Positions 25,466 to 35,789 of a stretch of 64,000 nucleotides of DNA are shown one piece after another. The notes under the pieces are model-generated. The model was not told where the DNA came from. It did not search any database and saw only the letters and a program-made list of their open reading frames with translations. The position numbers and the translations under genes were made by a program. Source of the stretch: Pinisolibacter aquiterrae (GTDB lineage Bacteria; Pseudomonadota; Alphaproteobacteria; Rhizobiales; Ancalomicrobiaceae); NCBI RefSeq assembly GCF_019160155.1, contig NZ_JAFNIH010000061.1, positions 210,063-274,062 on the forward strand. The letters run 5' to 3'. Positions within the stretch are counted from its first letter, which is position 1, and each line of letters starts with the position of its first letter.

Positions 25466-26539
25466 ATGACGCGCGCCATGGCGACACCCATTACGAGTAA
25501 CCTCGATTCCAGTCAATCTTCGGTCCAACACCCGTCGGGGATGATGCCAGCTCACTCAGAATGCCACAGTCGAGGCTTCGATCTCTCCACATTGTCGCCT
25601 TCGCCCTACCTGGACCTCCACGATTTTCTCGACCCGATGGATCTCCCCTGGGCCGAGGCGAAGCCGTTGGTTCAGTGGGTTCCCCTGATTCACGGCGAGA
25701 TCGGCCGCTCCGTGCGACTCAGGCTCGACGGTGCGCATCTGGTCGAATCGCGGTTGCCGCCGAGCCTGTTCCAGGGACGGCTGACGCAACCCGGGCTCCT
25801 GATCGCCTTCGGCATGACGCCGGAGCATCTCTCCTTCGTCAACGGCCGCCCGCTGCCGCCCGACGGGCTGATGTTCGGCGGGCTGAACTCGTTCTTCCTG
25901 TCGCATTGGCCCTACGAGGCCGCGCCGTTGCAGTCGGTCGGGGCGATCTTCCTGCCGCAACGGATGGTCTCGCCCGACTGGCCGTCGTCGGGACGTCTGT
26001 TCGGCGTCCTTCCGGTCGCCGCCACCGCCATGGCGCGGCTGCGGGCGGTTCTGCGCGAGGCGCTGGCGGTGGGATCGCACTCGCCGCAGATCCTGGAGAG
26101 CGAGACGGTCCGCGCCGCGATCCTCGACCGCGTCGGCGAGGCGGTGTCGGCGTGTTTCCAGACGGCGCCCGCGCGCCACGAAGGCACCCGCGACACGCTC
26201 GGCGACCACGTCGACATCTATTTGAACATCGTCAAATATGTCGATGACAACTACAGTAAGTCATTCTCGATGCGCGACATCGCCGCCGACCTGCGGATTT
26301 CAGAGAGAACCATCCATACGGTGATGACGCGGCTGCAAGGCATGACGCTGAAGTCCTACCTCAAGCTGCAGAGGTTACGCGAAGTTCGTCGAAACCTGCT
26401 CTATGGCGACGCCGAATTCCTGGTCAAACAGGCAGCGCTCAAGAGCGGTTTCATGCACCAGGGTCGATTTGCCCGCGAGTACTTCCAGCACTTCGGGGAA
26501 ACGCCCTCGGCAACCTTGGCGCGGCGCGTGAAGATCTGA
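25466..26539 (+). CDS. AraC-family transcriptional regulator
   Basis: A 357-residue regulator with an uncharacterised N-terminal domain (about 1-230) and a C-terminal AraC helix-turn-helix pair (about 250-352). The latter is seen as FSMRDIAADLRISERTIHTVM for the first helix-turn-helix and VKQAALKSGFMHQGRFAREY plus the closing FGETPSATLARR for the second. ATG 25466 follows an AGGTGG by eight bases; a GTG at 25454 and later ATGs are alternatives. The N-terminal half resembles the sensor part of AraC proteins that carry no obvious sugar-binding cupin. Divergent from the HlyD-RbbA operon. Base use is close to its neighbours in the body, less GC-rich at both ends. Confidence 0.85.
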   Translation: MTRAMATPITSNLDSSQSSVQHPSGMMPAHSECHSRGFDLSTLSPSPYLDLHDFLDPMDLPWAEAKPLVQWVPLIHGEIGRSVRLRLDGAHLVESRLPPSLFQGRLTQPGLLIAFGMTPEHLSFVNGRPLPPDGLMFGGLNSFFLSHWPYEAAPLQSVGAIFLPQRMVSPDWPSSGRLFGVLPVAATAMARLRAVLREALAVGSHSPQILESETVRAAILDRVGEAVSACFQTAPARHEGTRDTLGDHVDIYLNIVKYVDDNYSKSFSMRDIAADLRISERTIHTVMTRLQGMTLKSYLKLQRLREVRRNLLYGDAEFLVKQAALKSGFMHQGRFAREYFQHFGETPSATLARRVKI

Positions 26540-26833
26540 AGAAAGACGTATTTCGACAGAGAAAGCATATCCATATTCGGCAAGTCGGCGCGCGCCGAGA
26601 CTGCGACATTTCGCAGCGCCGCAAAATAGCGCAGTCCGGTCAACGCCTTGACACCCTCGAGCCGAACCGGCGTGGAAAGCGCGTAGCCGGTACCGCTGGA
26701 ATTTCATTAACCAACGCAGCTCAGCCTCTCCTCCGTATTCGATCTTCCTTCGGGGGGAAGACCTTCGGCCGACGTCGGCCCCGCGGCAGGCTCGCCTGCG
26801 CCGCGCGGTCGCCGTGGAGAGAGGTGACTGGGG

Positions 26834-28843
26834 ATGAGCATCTTCAATGATCGTCGCATTTCACAGAAATTGTTGATCGGGTTCTCGATCGTCATCGCCG
26901 TGCTGATCGCCGTCGGCGGTCTGGCGCTGGTGACCTTCGACCGAACGACGCGTGCCTTCGAGCATTTCGACGAGGCGACCCGGGTCAGAGCCTTGGCGAT
27001 GCGCGTCAACGCCGACTTCCTCGACTATCGCCGGCAGGCCCGCGAGGCGGTCTACACCGAGCTTCCCGGCACCGACACGGCGGTGGCGGAGGGCGCCAAG
27101 CTCTTCAGAGCGACGCTCGCCGCCGGCCGCAAGGAGACCACGCGGGCGAACCACATCGCCGCTCTCGACGCGACCTCGGCGGTGTTCGAGGACTACGATC
27201 GCGAGTTGCAGAACGCGATCGATCTGAAGAAGCAGATCTCGGGTCTGGTCTCCGGCACGATGGAGGCGGCCGGGCACGACCAGCGCGTCGGGCTCGAGAC
27301 CCTGACCACCGACGAGAAGACGACCGACGCCCTGCGCCAGAGCGCCGCTCAGACCCTGACCAAGATGCAGCAGGTGCGGATCGCCTCGGTGCGGGTGATC
27401 TCGCATCATACGCCCGAAGGCGTGGCGACGATGACGACGGCGCGCAACGAAGCGCGACGCGAATTCGATCGCCTCGCGATGCTGGCGAGCGGCACCGAGG
27501 CGCGCCGGACGGTCGGCGCGGTCGGCCGCGACTACGAGCGCTACGTCGGCGCGATGGACCAGATCCTCGCCGTGACGCAGAAGATCGAGGACGAGATCGC
27601 GCCGCGGATGCGCGCCAAGGTGACGAAGCTCGACGAGGCGGTCGCCACGCTCCTCGCCAATGCCGACACCGAAGCCACGCAGGTGCAGAGCGAGGCCCTC
27701 GCCGATCTCGATTCGGGCCGCATGTTCCTGTGGGTCTCGACGATCGTCGGCGCCGCCGCGGCGCTGATCATCTCGCTCGCGCTCGGCCGCGCGATCTCTC
27801 GGCCGATCGTCTCGATCACCGAGGCGATGCGCCGCGTCTCCAAGGGCGACGTCGGCACGCCGGTCGAAGGGCTCGGCCGGCGCGACGAGATCGGCGTGAT
27901 GGCCGAGACGCTCGAGGTGTTCAAGGAGACCCTGGCGGAAACCGAACGGCTGCGCGCCGAGGAAGCCCGTCGCAAGATCGCCTCCGAGGCCGAGCGCCGG
28001 GAGGCGATGCATCGCATGGCCGACGCCTTCGAGGGCGCCGTCGGCGAAGTGGTGCAGTCGGTCGTCGCCGCCTCGTCGCAGCTCCAGGGCGCGGCGCAGA
28101 CCATGTCGGCGGCGGCCGAGGAGGTCTCGGCCCAATCCGGCTCGGTCGCGGCCGCCTCCGAGGAGGCCTCCACCAACGTCGAGACCGTCGCGTCGGCGGC
28201 GGAGGAACTCTCCTCCTCGATCGGCGAGATCAAGCGGCAGGTCGACGAATCGGCGCGGGTCGCCAATCGCGCCTCCACCGAGGCCGAGGCGACCGTCGGC
28301 AAGATCCGGACGCTCGCCGCCGCCGCCTCGCGGATCGGTCAGGTGGTCGACCTGATCAACACCATCGCCGGCCAGACCAACCTGCTCGCGCTCAACGCCA
28401 CCATCGAGGCGGCACGCGCCGGTGAGGCCGGCAAGGGCTTCGCTGTGGTCGCCGCCGAGGTCAAGCAGCTCGCCGACCAGACCTCGCGGGCGACCTCGGA
28501 GATCGGCGCGCAGATCTCCGAGATCCAGGCCTCGACCACGGAGTCGGTGACCGCGATCACCGGCATCTCCGACGTGATCCTCAAGCTCGACCACATCGCC
28601 GCCTCGATCGCCGCCTCGATCGACCAGCAGGGGCTCGCGACCCAGGAGATCGCCCGCAACGTGTCCGAGGCCTCGACCGGCACCCATCAGGTCTCCGAGA
28701 CGATCGTCGGCATCACCCAGGCCGCCTCGATGTCCTCGGCCGCCTCGATCCAGGTCCTCTCCTCGGCCCAGGATCTCAATCGACAGTCCGGCCGGTTGAA
28801 GGACGAACTCCAGGCCTTCCTCACCTCGGTTCGGGCCGGCTGA
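26834..28843 (+). CDS. methyl-accepting chemotaxis protein
   Basis: Inner-membrane chemoreceptor, 669 residues. TM1 at about 13-34, an all-helical periplasmic sensor (about 40-295), TM2 at about 298-320, a HAMP domain ([20 protein letters not shown] onward), and a cytoplasmic signalling domain whose hairpin tip is intact ([20 protein letters not shown], then [19 protein letters not shown]). The periplasmic part looks like a helical-bimodular or four-helix sensor, ligand unknown. No C-terminal pentapeptide for CheR/CheB tethering. Monocistronic, with a strong terminator behind it. Confidence 0.95.
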   Translation: MSIFNDRRISQKLLIGFSIVIAVLIAVGGLALVTFDRTTRAFEHFDEATRVRALAMRVNADFLDYRRQAREAVYTELPGTDTAVAEGAKLFRATLAAGRKETTRANHIAALDATSAVFEDYDRELQNAIDLKKQISGLVSGTMEAAGHDQRVGLETLTTDEKTTDALRQSAAQTLTKMQQVRIASVRVISHHTPEGVATMTTARNEARREFDRLAMLASGTEARRTVGAVGRDYERYVGAMDQILAVTQKIEDEIAPRMRAKVTKLDEAVATLLANADTEATQVQSEALADLDSGRMFLWVSTIVGAAAALIISLALGRAISRPIVSITEAMRRVSKGDVGTPVEGLGRRDEIGVMAETLEVFKETLAETERLRAEEARRKIASEAERREAMHRMADAFEGAVGEVVQSVVAASSQLQGAAQTMSAAAEEVSAQSGSVAAASEEASTNVETVASAAEELSSSIGEIKRQVDESARVANRASTEAEATVGKIRTLAAAASRIGQVVDLINTIAGQTNLLALNATIEAARAGEAGKGFAVVAAEVKQLADQTSRATSEIGAQISEIQASTTESVTAITGISDVILKLDHIAASIAASIDQQGLATQEIARNVSEASTGTHQVSETIVGITQAASMSSAASIQVLSSAQDLNRQSGRLKDELQAFLTSVRAG

Positions 28844-28909
28844 GCGCTCCCGGGAGGCCGGGCCGCGCACCTCCGGCCCGACCTCCGTCGATCATCATCG
28901 GCCCACCCT

Positions 28910-28942
28910 CGCCCGTCGCCGCCCGTCGGCGGCGGGCGTTTT
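28910..28942 (+). terminator. intrinsic terminator of the chemoreceptor gene
   Basis: A 12-bp stem (28910-28921 with 28927-28938, one G-T pair) around a CCCGT loop is followed by TTTT. A second, less regular hairpin of related sequence, ending GGGCGCTTTC, follows about 30 bp later (28956-28986). Confidence 0.75.
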
Positions 28943-29251
28943 CGTGTCCGTGGGCGGTCGCCGCTCTCCGGCGGCGGGCGCTTTCGAGTCGGCGGGCCGT
29001 CGTCGCCTGCGACATCAAGACGCCACCCGCCCTCCCCGATCACGACCTACCTTGAATTTCAATCCCTTGCCGGGTGCCATGCCGGATCGGGCGAACCTGG
29101 AGACGGGGTCTCGAGGGGGATGGCGGCGCCTTCTCGCATCCGCGTCATTCCTTTATCAAAAATATATGTTTATTCATGTACTCGAAATCGATGTTTGGAT
29201 CCGACCTTCACCGCCGGATCGCCTTGTCCGTGAGAGAGGACGTCGACCATC
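28943..29251 (+). promoter_or_regulatory. cyd operon upstream region with AT-rich block
   Basis: No gene is present between the chemoreceptor terminator and cydA. The block around 29150-29192 (TTTATCAAAAATATATG and what follows) is the most A+T-rich stretch of this part of the window and is the likely core promoter or activator region of the cyd operon. I looked for a TTGAT-N4-ATCAA FNR/FixK box and did not find a good match. Confidence 0.45.
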
Positions 29252-30826
29252 ATGATCGATCCGACATTCGTGGAACTGTCACGCTGGCAGTTCGCCGCGA
29301 CGGCGCTCTACCATTTCCTCTTCGTGCCGCTGACCCTCGGCATCTCCTGGCTCCTGGTCATCATGGAGACCGTCTACGTGATGACGGGCAAGGAGATCTA
29401 CAAGGACATGACCAAGTTCTGGGGGAAGCTGTTCGGCATCAACTTCGCCATCGGCGTCACCACCGGCCTCACCATGGAGTTCGAGTTCGGGACGAACTGG
29501 TCCTACTACTCGCACTACGTCGGTGACGTGTTCGGCGCGCCGCTGGCGATCGAAGGGCTGATGGCGTTCTTCCTGGAATCGACCTTCATCGGTCTGTTCT
29601 TCTTGGGGTGGGACAAACTCTCCAAGCGCAAGCATCTGGCGGTGACCTTCTTCACCGCGCTCGGCTCCAACCTCTCCGCCCTGTGGATCCTGATCGCCAA
29701 CGGCTGGATGCAGAATCCGGTCGGTTCGGTGTTCTCGCCCGAGACGATGCGGATGGAGATGCAGTCCTTCGCCGCGGTCGTGCTCAATCCGGTGGCGCAG
29801 GTCAAGTTCGTCCACACGGTGGCGGCCGGTTACGTGACCGGGTCGGTGTTCGTGATGGCGATCTCGGCCTGGTACATCCTGAAAGGACGCGATCTCGCCT
29901 TCGCGCGGCGGTCCTTCGCGGTGGCGGTCGGCTTCGGCCTGGCCGCGTCCCTGTCGGTGATCGTGCTCGGCGACGAGAGCGGTTACGAACTGGGCGACGT
30001 CCAGAAGGTCAAGCTCGCCGCGATCGAGGCGGAGTGGAAGACCGAGCCCGCGCCGGCCTCCTTCACGCTGTTCGGCTTTCCCGATCAGGCCTCCCGCGAG
30101 ACGATCGGCGCGGTCAAACTGCCGTGGGCGCTGGGGCTGATCGCGACACGCTCGCTCGACAAGCCGGTCGTCGGCCTCGAGGATCTGACCAAGACCCACG
30201 AAGATCGGATTCGCTCCGGGAAGATCGCCTATGGCGCGCTCGCCGAGATCCGCGCCGGCGACAAGTCGTCCGAGACCCGCGCCACCTTCGACGCGCATGC
30301 CAAGGACATCGGCTTCGGTCTGCTCCTGAAGCAGTTCGTCGAGGACCCGACGCAAGCCACCGACGCGCAGATCAAGGCGGCGGCGGAGGGCACCATCCCG
30401 ACGGTGTGGCCGCTCTTCTGGGCGTTCCGGATCATGGTCGGCCTCGGCTTCCTGATGTTGTTCGTGTTCGCGGCCGGGTTCTGGCTCAACGCCACCAAGC
30501 GGCTCGAGCAGAACCGCTGGCTCCTGTGGATGGCGGTGGTGATGCTGCCGGCGCCGTGGATCGCCTGTGAACTGGGGTGGTTCGTCGCCGAATTCGGACG
30601 CCAACCCTGGGCGATCGGCGAAGTCCTGCCGACTTTCCTCGCCACCTCGAGCCTGACCACCGGCGATCTGATCTTCTCGCTGGCCGGCTTCCTCACCTTC
30701 TACACCAGCCTCCTGGTGATCGAGATGTTCCTGATGGTCAAGTTCGCCCGGCGTGGACCGAGTTCGCTCGGCACCGGCCGCTATCACTTCGAGCGCGACG
30801 GGCTCACCGCCGCCCCGGCCGAATGA
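29252..30826 (+). CDS. cydA: cytochrome bd ubiquinol oxidase subunit I
   Basis: Haem-bearing subunit of the high-affinity bd oxidase, which reduces O2 with quinol in the inner membrane. The 524-residue product has nine predicted helices, the N-terminal haem-ligand histidine at residue 21 (ALYHFLFVPLTLG), the Q-loop with DESGYELGDVQKVKLAAIEA near 242-261, and the conserved GRQPWAIGEVLPT near 449. The long Q-loop and length of about 520 place it with E. coli-type CydA rather than the short CIO type. ATG 29252 lies 11 bases after GAGAGAGGA. First gene of cydABX-cydDC. Confidence 0.97.
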   Translation: MIDPTFVELSRWQFAATALYHFLFVPLTLGISWLLVIMETVYVMTGKEIYKDMTKFWGKLFGINFAIGVTTGLTMEFEFGTNWSYYSHYVGDVFGAPLAIEGLMAFFLESTFIGLFFLGWDKLSKRKHLAVTFFTALGSNLSALWILIANGWMQNPVGSVFSPETMRMEMQSFAAVVLNPVAQVKFVHTVAAGYVTGSVFVMAISAWYILKGRDLAFARRSFAVAVGFGLAASLSVIVLGDESGYELGDVQKVKLAAIEAEWKTEPAPASFTLFGFPDQASRETIGAVKLPWALGLIATRSLDKPVVGLEDLTKTHEDRIRSGKIAYGALAEIRAGDKSSETRATFDAHAKDIGFGLLLKQFVEDPTQATDAQIKAAAEGTIPTVWPLFWAFRIMVGLGFLMLFVFAAGFWLNATKRLEQNRWLLWMAVVMLPAPWIACELGWFVAEFGRQPWAIGEVLPTFLATSSLTTGDLIFSLAGFLTFYTSLLVIEMFLMVKFARRGPSSLGTGRYHFERDGLTAAPAE

Positions 30827-30845
30827 CGGATGCGAGGACCGAACG

Positions 30846-31997
30846 ATGCTCGACTATGAAACTCTGAAACTGGTCTGGTGGGGACTGGTGGGCGCGCTGC
30901 TGATGGGCTTCGCCATCACCGACGGCATGGACATGGGGGTCGGCACGCTGCTGCCCTTCGTGGCCCGCACCGATACCGAACGGCGCATCGCCATCAACAC
31001 CGTCGGCCCGCATTGGGACGGCAATCAAGTGTGGTTCATCACCGCGGGCGGCGCCATCTTCGCCGCTTGGCCGGCGGTCTATGCCGCCGCCTTCTCGGGC
31101 TTCTACATGGCGATGCTGCTGGTACTGTTCGCCCTGTTCTTCCGCCCGGTCGGCTTCGACTACCGCTCCAAGATCGACGATCCCACTTGGCGCAACGCCT
31201 GGGATTGGGGCCTCTTCGCCGGCGGGGCGATCCCGGCGCTGATCTTCGGCGTCGCCTTCGGCAACCTGTTGCAGGGCGTGCCGTTCCGGCTCGACGATCT
31301 GCTCCGCGTCCATTACCAGGGCTCGCTCCTCACCGCGCTCCTGCCGCTCCTCAACCCCTTCGCGCTGCTGGCCGGGGTGATCAGCCTCGCCATGCTCGCC
31401 GTCCACGGCGGCGTCTGGCTGCAACTGCGTGCCTCCGGCGACGTGGAGACGCGCGCCCGCGCCCTCGTGGTGCGGCTCGCGCCGATGGTGGCGATCGCCT
31501 TCGCCCTCGCCGGTCTGTGGCTGTGGGTCGGCATCGACGGCTATCGGATCGTCTCGGAGCCGGCGCACGGCGCCTTGCCCGATCCGCTCGCCAAGGAGGT
31601 CGTGCGCGCGCCCGGCGCCTGGTTAGACATCTACACGGCGATGCCGATCGCGATCCTGGCGCCCGCCATCGGCCTGATCGGCCCGCTCATGACCGCGGCG
31701 CTCGCCGGGGCCGGCCGGCCGGCCGCCGCCTTCGTCACCAGCGCGATCGGCATGGTCGGGATCATCGCCACGGCGGGGCTCTCGATGTTCCCCTTCGTGA
31801 TGCCGTCGAGCCTCGACCCGAGGTCGAGCCTGACGATCTGGGACGCGCCGTCGAGCCATCTCACCCTGACGGTGATGTTCTGGGCGGTGGTGATCTTCCT
31901 GCCGATCGTGCTCGGCTACACCGTGTGGTGCTACGCCAACATGTGGGGCCGGGTCACGGCCGACGAAATCGAGGCGCGGTCGCATTCGGCCTATTGA
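30846..31997 (+). CDS. cydB: cytochrome bd ubiquinol oxidase subunit II
   Basis: Second structural subunit of the bd oxidase, 383 residues with eight or nine membrane helices. The N-terminus MLDYETLKLVWWGLVGALL and the following GFAITDGMDMGVG and VGPHWDGNQVW are close to E. coli CydB. ATG 30846 is taken because it gives exactly this family start; the gap after cydA is 19 bp. Followed by cydX at 31 bp. Confidence 0.97.
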   Translation: MLDYETLKLVWWGLVGALLMGFAITDGMDMGVGTLLPFVARTDTERRIAINTVGPHWDGNQVWFITAGGAIFAAWPAVYAAAFSGFYMAMLLVLFALFFRPVGFDYRSKIDDPTWRNAWDWGLFAGGAIPALIFGVAFGNLLQGVPFRLDDLLRVHYQGSLLTALLPLLNPFALLAGVISLAMLAVHGGVWLQLRASGDVETRARALVVRLAPMVAIAFALAGLWLWVGIDGYRIVSEPAHGALPDPLAKEVVRAPGAWLDIYTAMPIAILAPAIGLIGPLMTAALAGAGRPAAAFVTSAIGMVGIIATAGLSMFPFVMPSSLDPRSSLTIWDAPSSHLTLTVMFWAVVIFLPIVLGYTVWCYANMWGRVTADEIEARSHSAY

Positions 31998-32028
31998 GGC
32001 CCGCCCCTTCGAACGTGGAGAGACGACC

Positions 32029-32148
32029 ATGTGGTACTTCGCCTGGATCCTCGGCGTCACCGCCGCCGCCGCCATCGGGGTCATCAACGTCATGTGGTAC
32101 GAGTTCCAGGACGGGCTCGACGGCAACGGCTCGTCCGAGCCGCACTGA
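32029..32148 (+). CDS. cydX: cytochrome bd small subunit CydX
   Basis: A 39-residue single-helix protein beginning MWYFAWILGVTAAAAIGV, the hallmark of CydX (CydX/CbdX family), followed by a second WYE motif and a short polar tail. It binds CydA next to the haem groups and stabilises the oxidase. Too short for standard gene calling, but position (31 bp after cydB), the GTGGAG ribosome-binding site and sequence make it secure. Confidence 0.93.
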   Translation: MWYFAWILGVTAAAAIGVINVMWYEFQDGLDGNGSSEPH

Positions 32149-32340
32149 CGCCGGGCTCGCGAGATTTCGACCGGGTCGAAACCTCGTGCGTTCGGTCCGA
32201 CCCGATCCGACGAACGGCATCGATCGGCCGCCGGCGTGGGCCGCCGATCACCGCCGTTCCGAGGCCGGCGCGCGAGATCCTCTCGGGGCTCGCCCGCGCC
32301 GGCCTCGCGCGCTTCTCATGTATGGAGCATGCAGTCCCGG

Positions 32341-34107
32341 ATGACCGAGGCGGGTTCCCTCCTGGCCGCCGGCCGTCGCGAGACGGGGGCAGCGCTGCCG
32401 ATCGCGATCCTCGCCGGGGTGACCCATGGTCTCCTGGCGATCGCCGTCGCCTGGACCCTCGCCGGCCTCGTCGACGGCGTCGTCCTCGGGGGCGAAGGCC
32501 TCACCGAGGCGACGCCGCGTCTCGTCGTCCTCGCCGCGCTCGCCGCCGTCCGCGCGGTGCTGGTCGCGGCCGCCGACGGCGCCGCCTTCCGCGCCGCGGC
32601 GCGGGTCCGGCGGCATCTCTTCCGGCGTCTCCTCGACCATGTCGTGGCGCTCGGGCCGGTGCGGCTCGCGGGGCGGCCGACCGGCGAGATCGTCGCGACG
32701 CTCACCGACGCGGTGGCGGCGGTCGAGCCCTATTGGCGAGGCTGGATCCCGGTGACGGCGAAGGTCGCGGTGATCCCGCTCGCGGTGCTGATCGCGGTGG
32801 TGCCGTTCGACCGGGTCGCGGCGCTGGTCTTCGTGGCGACGATGCCGCTTCTACCGTGGTTCATGATCCTGGTCGGGCGCGGCGCCGAGGCGGTCAATCG
32901 CCGTCAATGGCAGACGCTCGCTCGGCTCGGCGGGCATCTTCTCGACGCGATCAAAGGCCTCGCCGAGCTGAAGATCTTCGGCGCCTCGAAACGGGAGATC
33001 GCGGTCGTCGCGGCGATGGCGGAGGGCTATCGCCGCGACACGATGGCGGTGCTCCGGATCGCCTTCCTGTCGGCGCTGGTGCTCGAGTTCTTCGCGACGC
33101 TGTCGATCGCGGTGATCGCCGTCACCGTCGGCTTCCGGCTGATGTGGGGGACGATGGAGTTCCACGCCGGCCTCTTCATCCTGTTGCTGGCGCCCGAGTT
33201 CTACGCGCCGCTGCGCCGGCTCGGCGCAGAACGCCACGCCCGCATGGAGGCGGTGGCGGCGGCGGAACGGCTCGTCGATCTCCTCGATCGACCCGGCCCG
33301 AGCCGGCCCGCCGGCACGGCTCGACCGACCTTCACGGCTGCGGTCGAGATCCGGCTCGAGGGCGTCGACGTGACCCATGCCGACGGCCGCGTCGCGCTCT
33401 TCGACCTCGAGCTCACCATCGCCCCGGGCGAGCGGATCGCTCTGGTCGGTCCGAGCGGGGCCGGCAAGAGCACGCTCTTCGCGCTGCTGCTCGGCCTCGT
33501 CGAGCCCTCGCGCGGCCGGGTGCTGATCGACGGCGTCGATCTCGCCGCGATCGATCCGGCCCAGTGGCGCCGCGCCATCGCCCATATCCCGCAGCGGCCC
33601 CATCTCTTCGACGCGACCATCGACGACGCGGTGGCGATGGGGCGCGCGCCCGCCTCGGGGACGCGCGAGGCGGCGATCGCGGCGGCGTTGCGGGCGGCGC
33701 AGGCGGAGGCCTTCGTCGCGCGTCTGCCCGAGGGGCGGGCGACGCGGCTCGGTGAGCGTGGTCTCGGGCTCTCGGGCGGCGAGGCGCAGCGGCTCGCCCT
33801 GGCGCGGGCCTTCTACGCGCCCGGCCCGCTCGTCCTCTTCGACGAGCCGACAGCCCATCTCGATCGCGACACCGAGGCGCTGGTCGTCGCGGCCATCGAC
33901 GATCTGGCGCGTGGCCGCACCACGCTCACCATCGCCCATCGGCTCGACACGGTGGCGCGGGCCGACCGCGTGGTGGTGCTCGACTGCGGGCGGATCGTCG
34001 AGACGGGATCGGCCGAGGCGCTGCGGGCCGCCGGCGGCCGCTTCGCGGCGATGGCGGCGGCGGCGGAACGGCGCGACGATCGGCTGATCGGGGAGGCGGC
34101 GCCATGA
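32341..34107 (+). CDS. cydD: heterodimeric thiol/haem ABC exporter subunit CydD
   Basis: With CydC forms an inner-membrane ABC transporter needed for assembly of cytochrome bd. The 588-residue product has six membrane helices (about 15-310) and an ATPase with Walker A GPSGAGKST near 370, signature LSGGEAQRLA and Walker B LVLFDEPTAHLD. Start uncertain: ATG 32341 is preferred, with GGAG 13 bases upstream; ATG 32329 would leave only one base between them. Its stop overlaps the cydC start. The 190-bp gap after cydX contains no terminator that I can see, so it is probably part of the same operon. Confidence 0.92.
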   Translation: MTEAGSLLAAGRRETGAALPIAILAGVTHGLLAIAVAWTLAGLVDGVVLGGEGLTEATPRLVVLAALAAVRAVLVAAADGAAFRAAARVRRHLFRRLLDHVVALGPVRLAGRPTGEIVATLTDAVAAVEPYWRGWIPVTAKVAVIPLAVLIAVVPFDRVAALVFVATMPLLPWFMILVGRGAEAVNRRQWQTLARLGGHLLDAIKGLAELKIFGASKREIAVVAAMAEGYRRDTMAVLRIAFLSALVLEFFATLSIAVIAVTVGFRLMWGTMEFHAGLFILLLAPEFYAPLRRLGAERHARMEAVAAAERLVDLLDRPGPSRPAGTARPTFTAAVEIRLEGVDVTHADGRVALFDLELTIAPGERIALVGPSGAGKSTLFALLLGLVEPSRGRVLIDGVDLAAIDPAQWRRAIAHIPQRPHLFDATIDDAVAMGRAPASGTREAAIAAALRAAQAEAFVARLPEGRATRLGERGLGLSGGEAQRLALARAFYAPGPLVLFDEPTAHLDRDTEALVVAAIDDLARGRTTLTIAHRLDTVARADRVVVLDCGRIVETGSAEALRAAGGRFAAMAAAAERRDDRLIGEAAP

Positions 34108-35786
34108 TCGCGGCCTCCCGTCTCTTCCTTCGCGTGCTGGCGCTGTGGCGGCCGTGGGCCGGATGGATCGCGCTGTCGATCGCGGTCGCGACCATCGCGA
34201 CGCTCGCCAACGTGGCGCTGATGGCGGTCTCCGGCTGGTTCGTCACGGCGATGGCGGTCGCCGGGGCGAGCGGGGCGTCGATGAACTATTTCACCCCGGC
34301 GGCGATCATCCGGGGGCTGGCGATCCTGCGCACCGGCGGGCGCTGGGTCGAGCGCGTGGTCGGCCACGAGGCGACCTTCCGGCTGATCGCGGCGCTACGG
34401 GTGCATCTCTTCGAACGGCTCGAGCGAATCGCGCCCGCCGGGCTCGAGGATCTCAGGTCCGGCGACGTGGCGGCGCGGCTCAAGGGCGACGTCGATCGGC
34501 TGGAGCTGATGTTCCTGCGCCTCGTCGCGCCGCTGACGGTGGCGGCGATCACCACGGCGATCGTCGCGGTCTGGGCCGGGCGGCACGATCTCGGTTTCGC
34601 CGTCGTCTTCCTCGTCGCGGTCGGCTTCGGCGGGCTTCTGGTGCCCGTCCTCGCGGCGCGGCGCACCGCCGCCGCCTCGGCGCGCACGGCGGCGATCGCG
34701 GCGGAGCTGCGCGCCCGGCTGGTCGACGATCTCGAGGGGTTGACCGCGCTGATCGTCACCGACGCCGCGCCGGCCCACGTGGCTGCGCTGGAACGGCGTC
34801 ACGATGCGCTCGTCGCGGCGGAACGGTCGACGGCGACGGCCTCGGCGCTGGCGCAGGCCGGCATCGGGTTGTCCGCCGACGCGGCGATGATCGGCGTCCT
34901 CGCGCTCGGCGTGCCGCTGGTCGCGGCGGGGGCGCTCGCCGGGCCGGATCTGACGCTCGTCGCCCTCCTGGTGCTCGCCGCCTTCGAGGCCTTCGCCGCC
35001 GTCCCCACCGCGCTGATCGGCCTTCCGGCGACGCTCGCCTCGGCGCGGCGGATCTTCGAGACGACCGATCGGCCGGCGCCGGTCGCCGATCCCGAGCGGC
35101 CGGTCGACCCGCCCGAGGGGGCCCGGCTCGAGATCGAACGGGTCGGCGTGACGCGGCCCGGCGCGGCGCGGCCGGCGTTGGCGGATCTCGATCTCGCGAT
35201 CGAGGCGGGGGCGCGCGTGGCGTTGATCGGGGCGAGCGGCGCCGGCAAGACGACGCTGCTCGAGCTGCTGGTGCGGTTCCGCGACCCGACGGCCGGCACG
35301 ATCCGGCTCGGCGGGGTGCCGCTCACGGCGATGACGCTCGAGGCGGTGCGCGCGCGGATCGTGCTCGTCGGGCAGGATCCCCACATCTTCTCCACGACGA
35401 TCGCCGCCAATCTCAGGCTGGCGCAGCCGGAGGCGAGCGACGAAACGCTCCATGCCGTGCTCGCCGACCTCGGCCTCACGGAGCGGGTCGAGGCGTTGCC
35501 GGAGGGGCTCGCGACGCCGGTCGGAACCGCCGGGGCCAAGCTCTCCGGCGGCGAGGCGCGGCGGCTGGCGGTGGCGCGGGCGCTGCTCGGCGATGCCCGG
35601 ATCCTGCTCTTCGACGAGCCGACCGAAGGGCTCGACCCCCAGACCTCGGCACGGGTGATCGACGCGATCCTGGCGCGGGCCGGCACCCGCACGGTGATCG
35701 TCGCGACCCATCTGCCGATCGCCCTCGCCCGCATGGACGCGGTCGTCGAGCTCGACGCGGGCCGGCGGGTCGCCGCCCGGCGGTGA
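34104..35786 (+). CDS. cydC: heterodimeric thiol/haem ABC exporter subunit CydC
   Basis: Partner of CydD, 560 residues: six helices (about 10-300) with the family's VSGWFVTAMAVAG and RTGGRWVERVVGHEATF segments, and an ATPase with Walker A GASGAGKTT near 378, signature LSGGEARRLA and Walker B LLFDEPTEGLDP. ATG 34104 overlaps the cydD stop codon by four bases. Last gene of the cyd operon; no clear terminator before the convergent acetyltransferase gene, whose stop is four bases away. Confidence 0.93.
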   Translation: MIAASRLFLRVLALWRPWAGWIALSIAVATIATLANVALMAVSGWFVTAMAVAGASGASMNYFTPAAIIRGLAILRTGGRWVERVVGHEATFRLIAALRVHLFERLERIAPAGLEDLRSGDVAARLKGDVDRLELMFLRLVAPLTVAAITTAIVAVWAGRHDLGFAVVFLVAVGFGGLLVPVLAARRTAAASARTAAIAAELRARLVDDLEGLTALIVTDAAPAHVAALERRHDALVAAERSTATASALAQAGIGLSADAAMIGVLALGVPLVAAGALAGPDLTLVALLVLAAFEAFAAVPTALIGLPATLASARRIFETTDRPAPVADPERPVDPPEGARLEIERVGVTRPGAARPALADLDLAIEAGARVALIGASGAGKTTLLELLVRFRDPTAGTIRLGGVPLTAMTLEAVRARIVLVGQDPHIFSTTIAANLRLAQPEASDETLHAVLADLGLTERVEALPEGLATPVGTAGAKLSGGEARRLAVARALLGDARILLFDEPTEGLDPQTSARVIDAILARAGTRTVIVATHLPIALARMDAVVELDAGRRVAARR

Positions 35787-35789
35787 GGC

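Noticed and set aside
29150-29192. FNR/FixK box before cydA
   Set aside because: The block is A+T-rich and includes TTTATCAAAAATA, but neither half matches TTGAT-N4-ATCAA closely enough to call.
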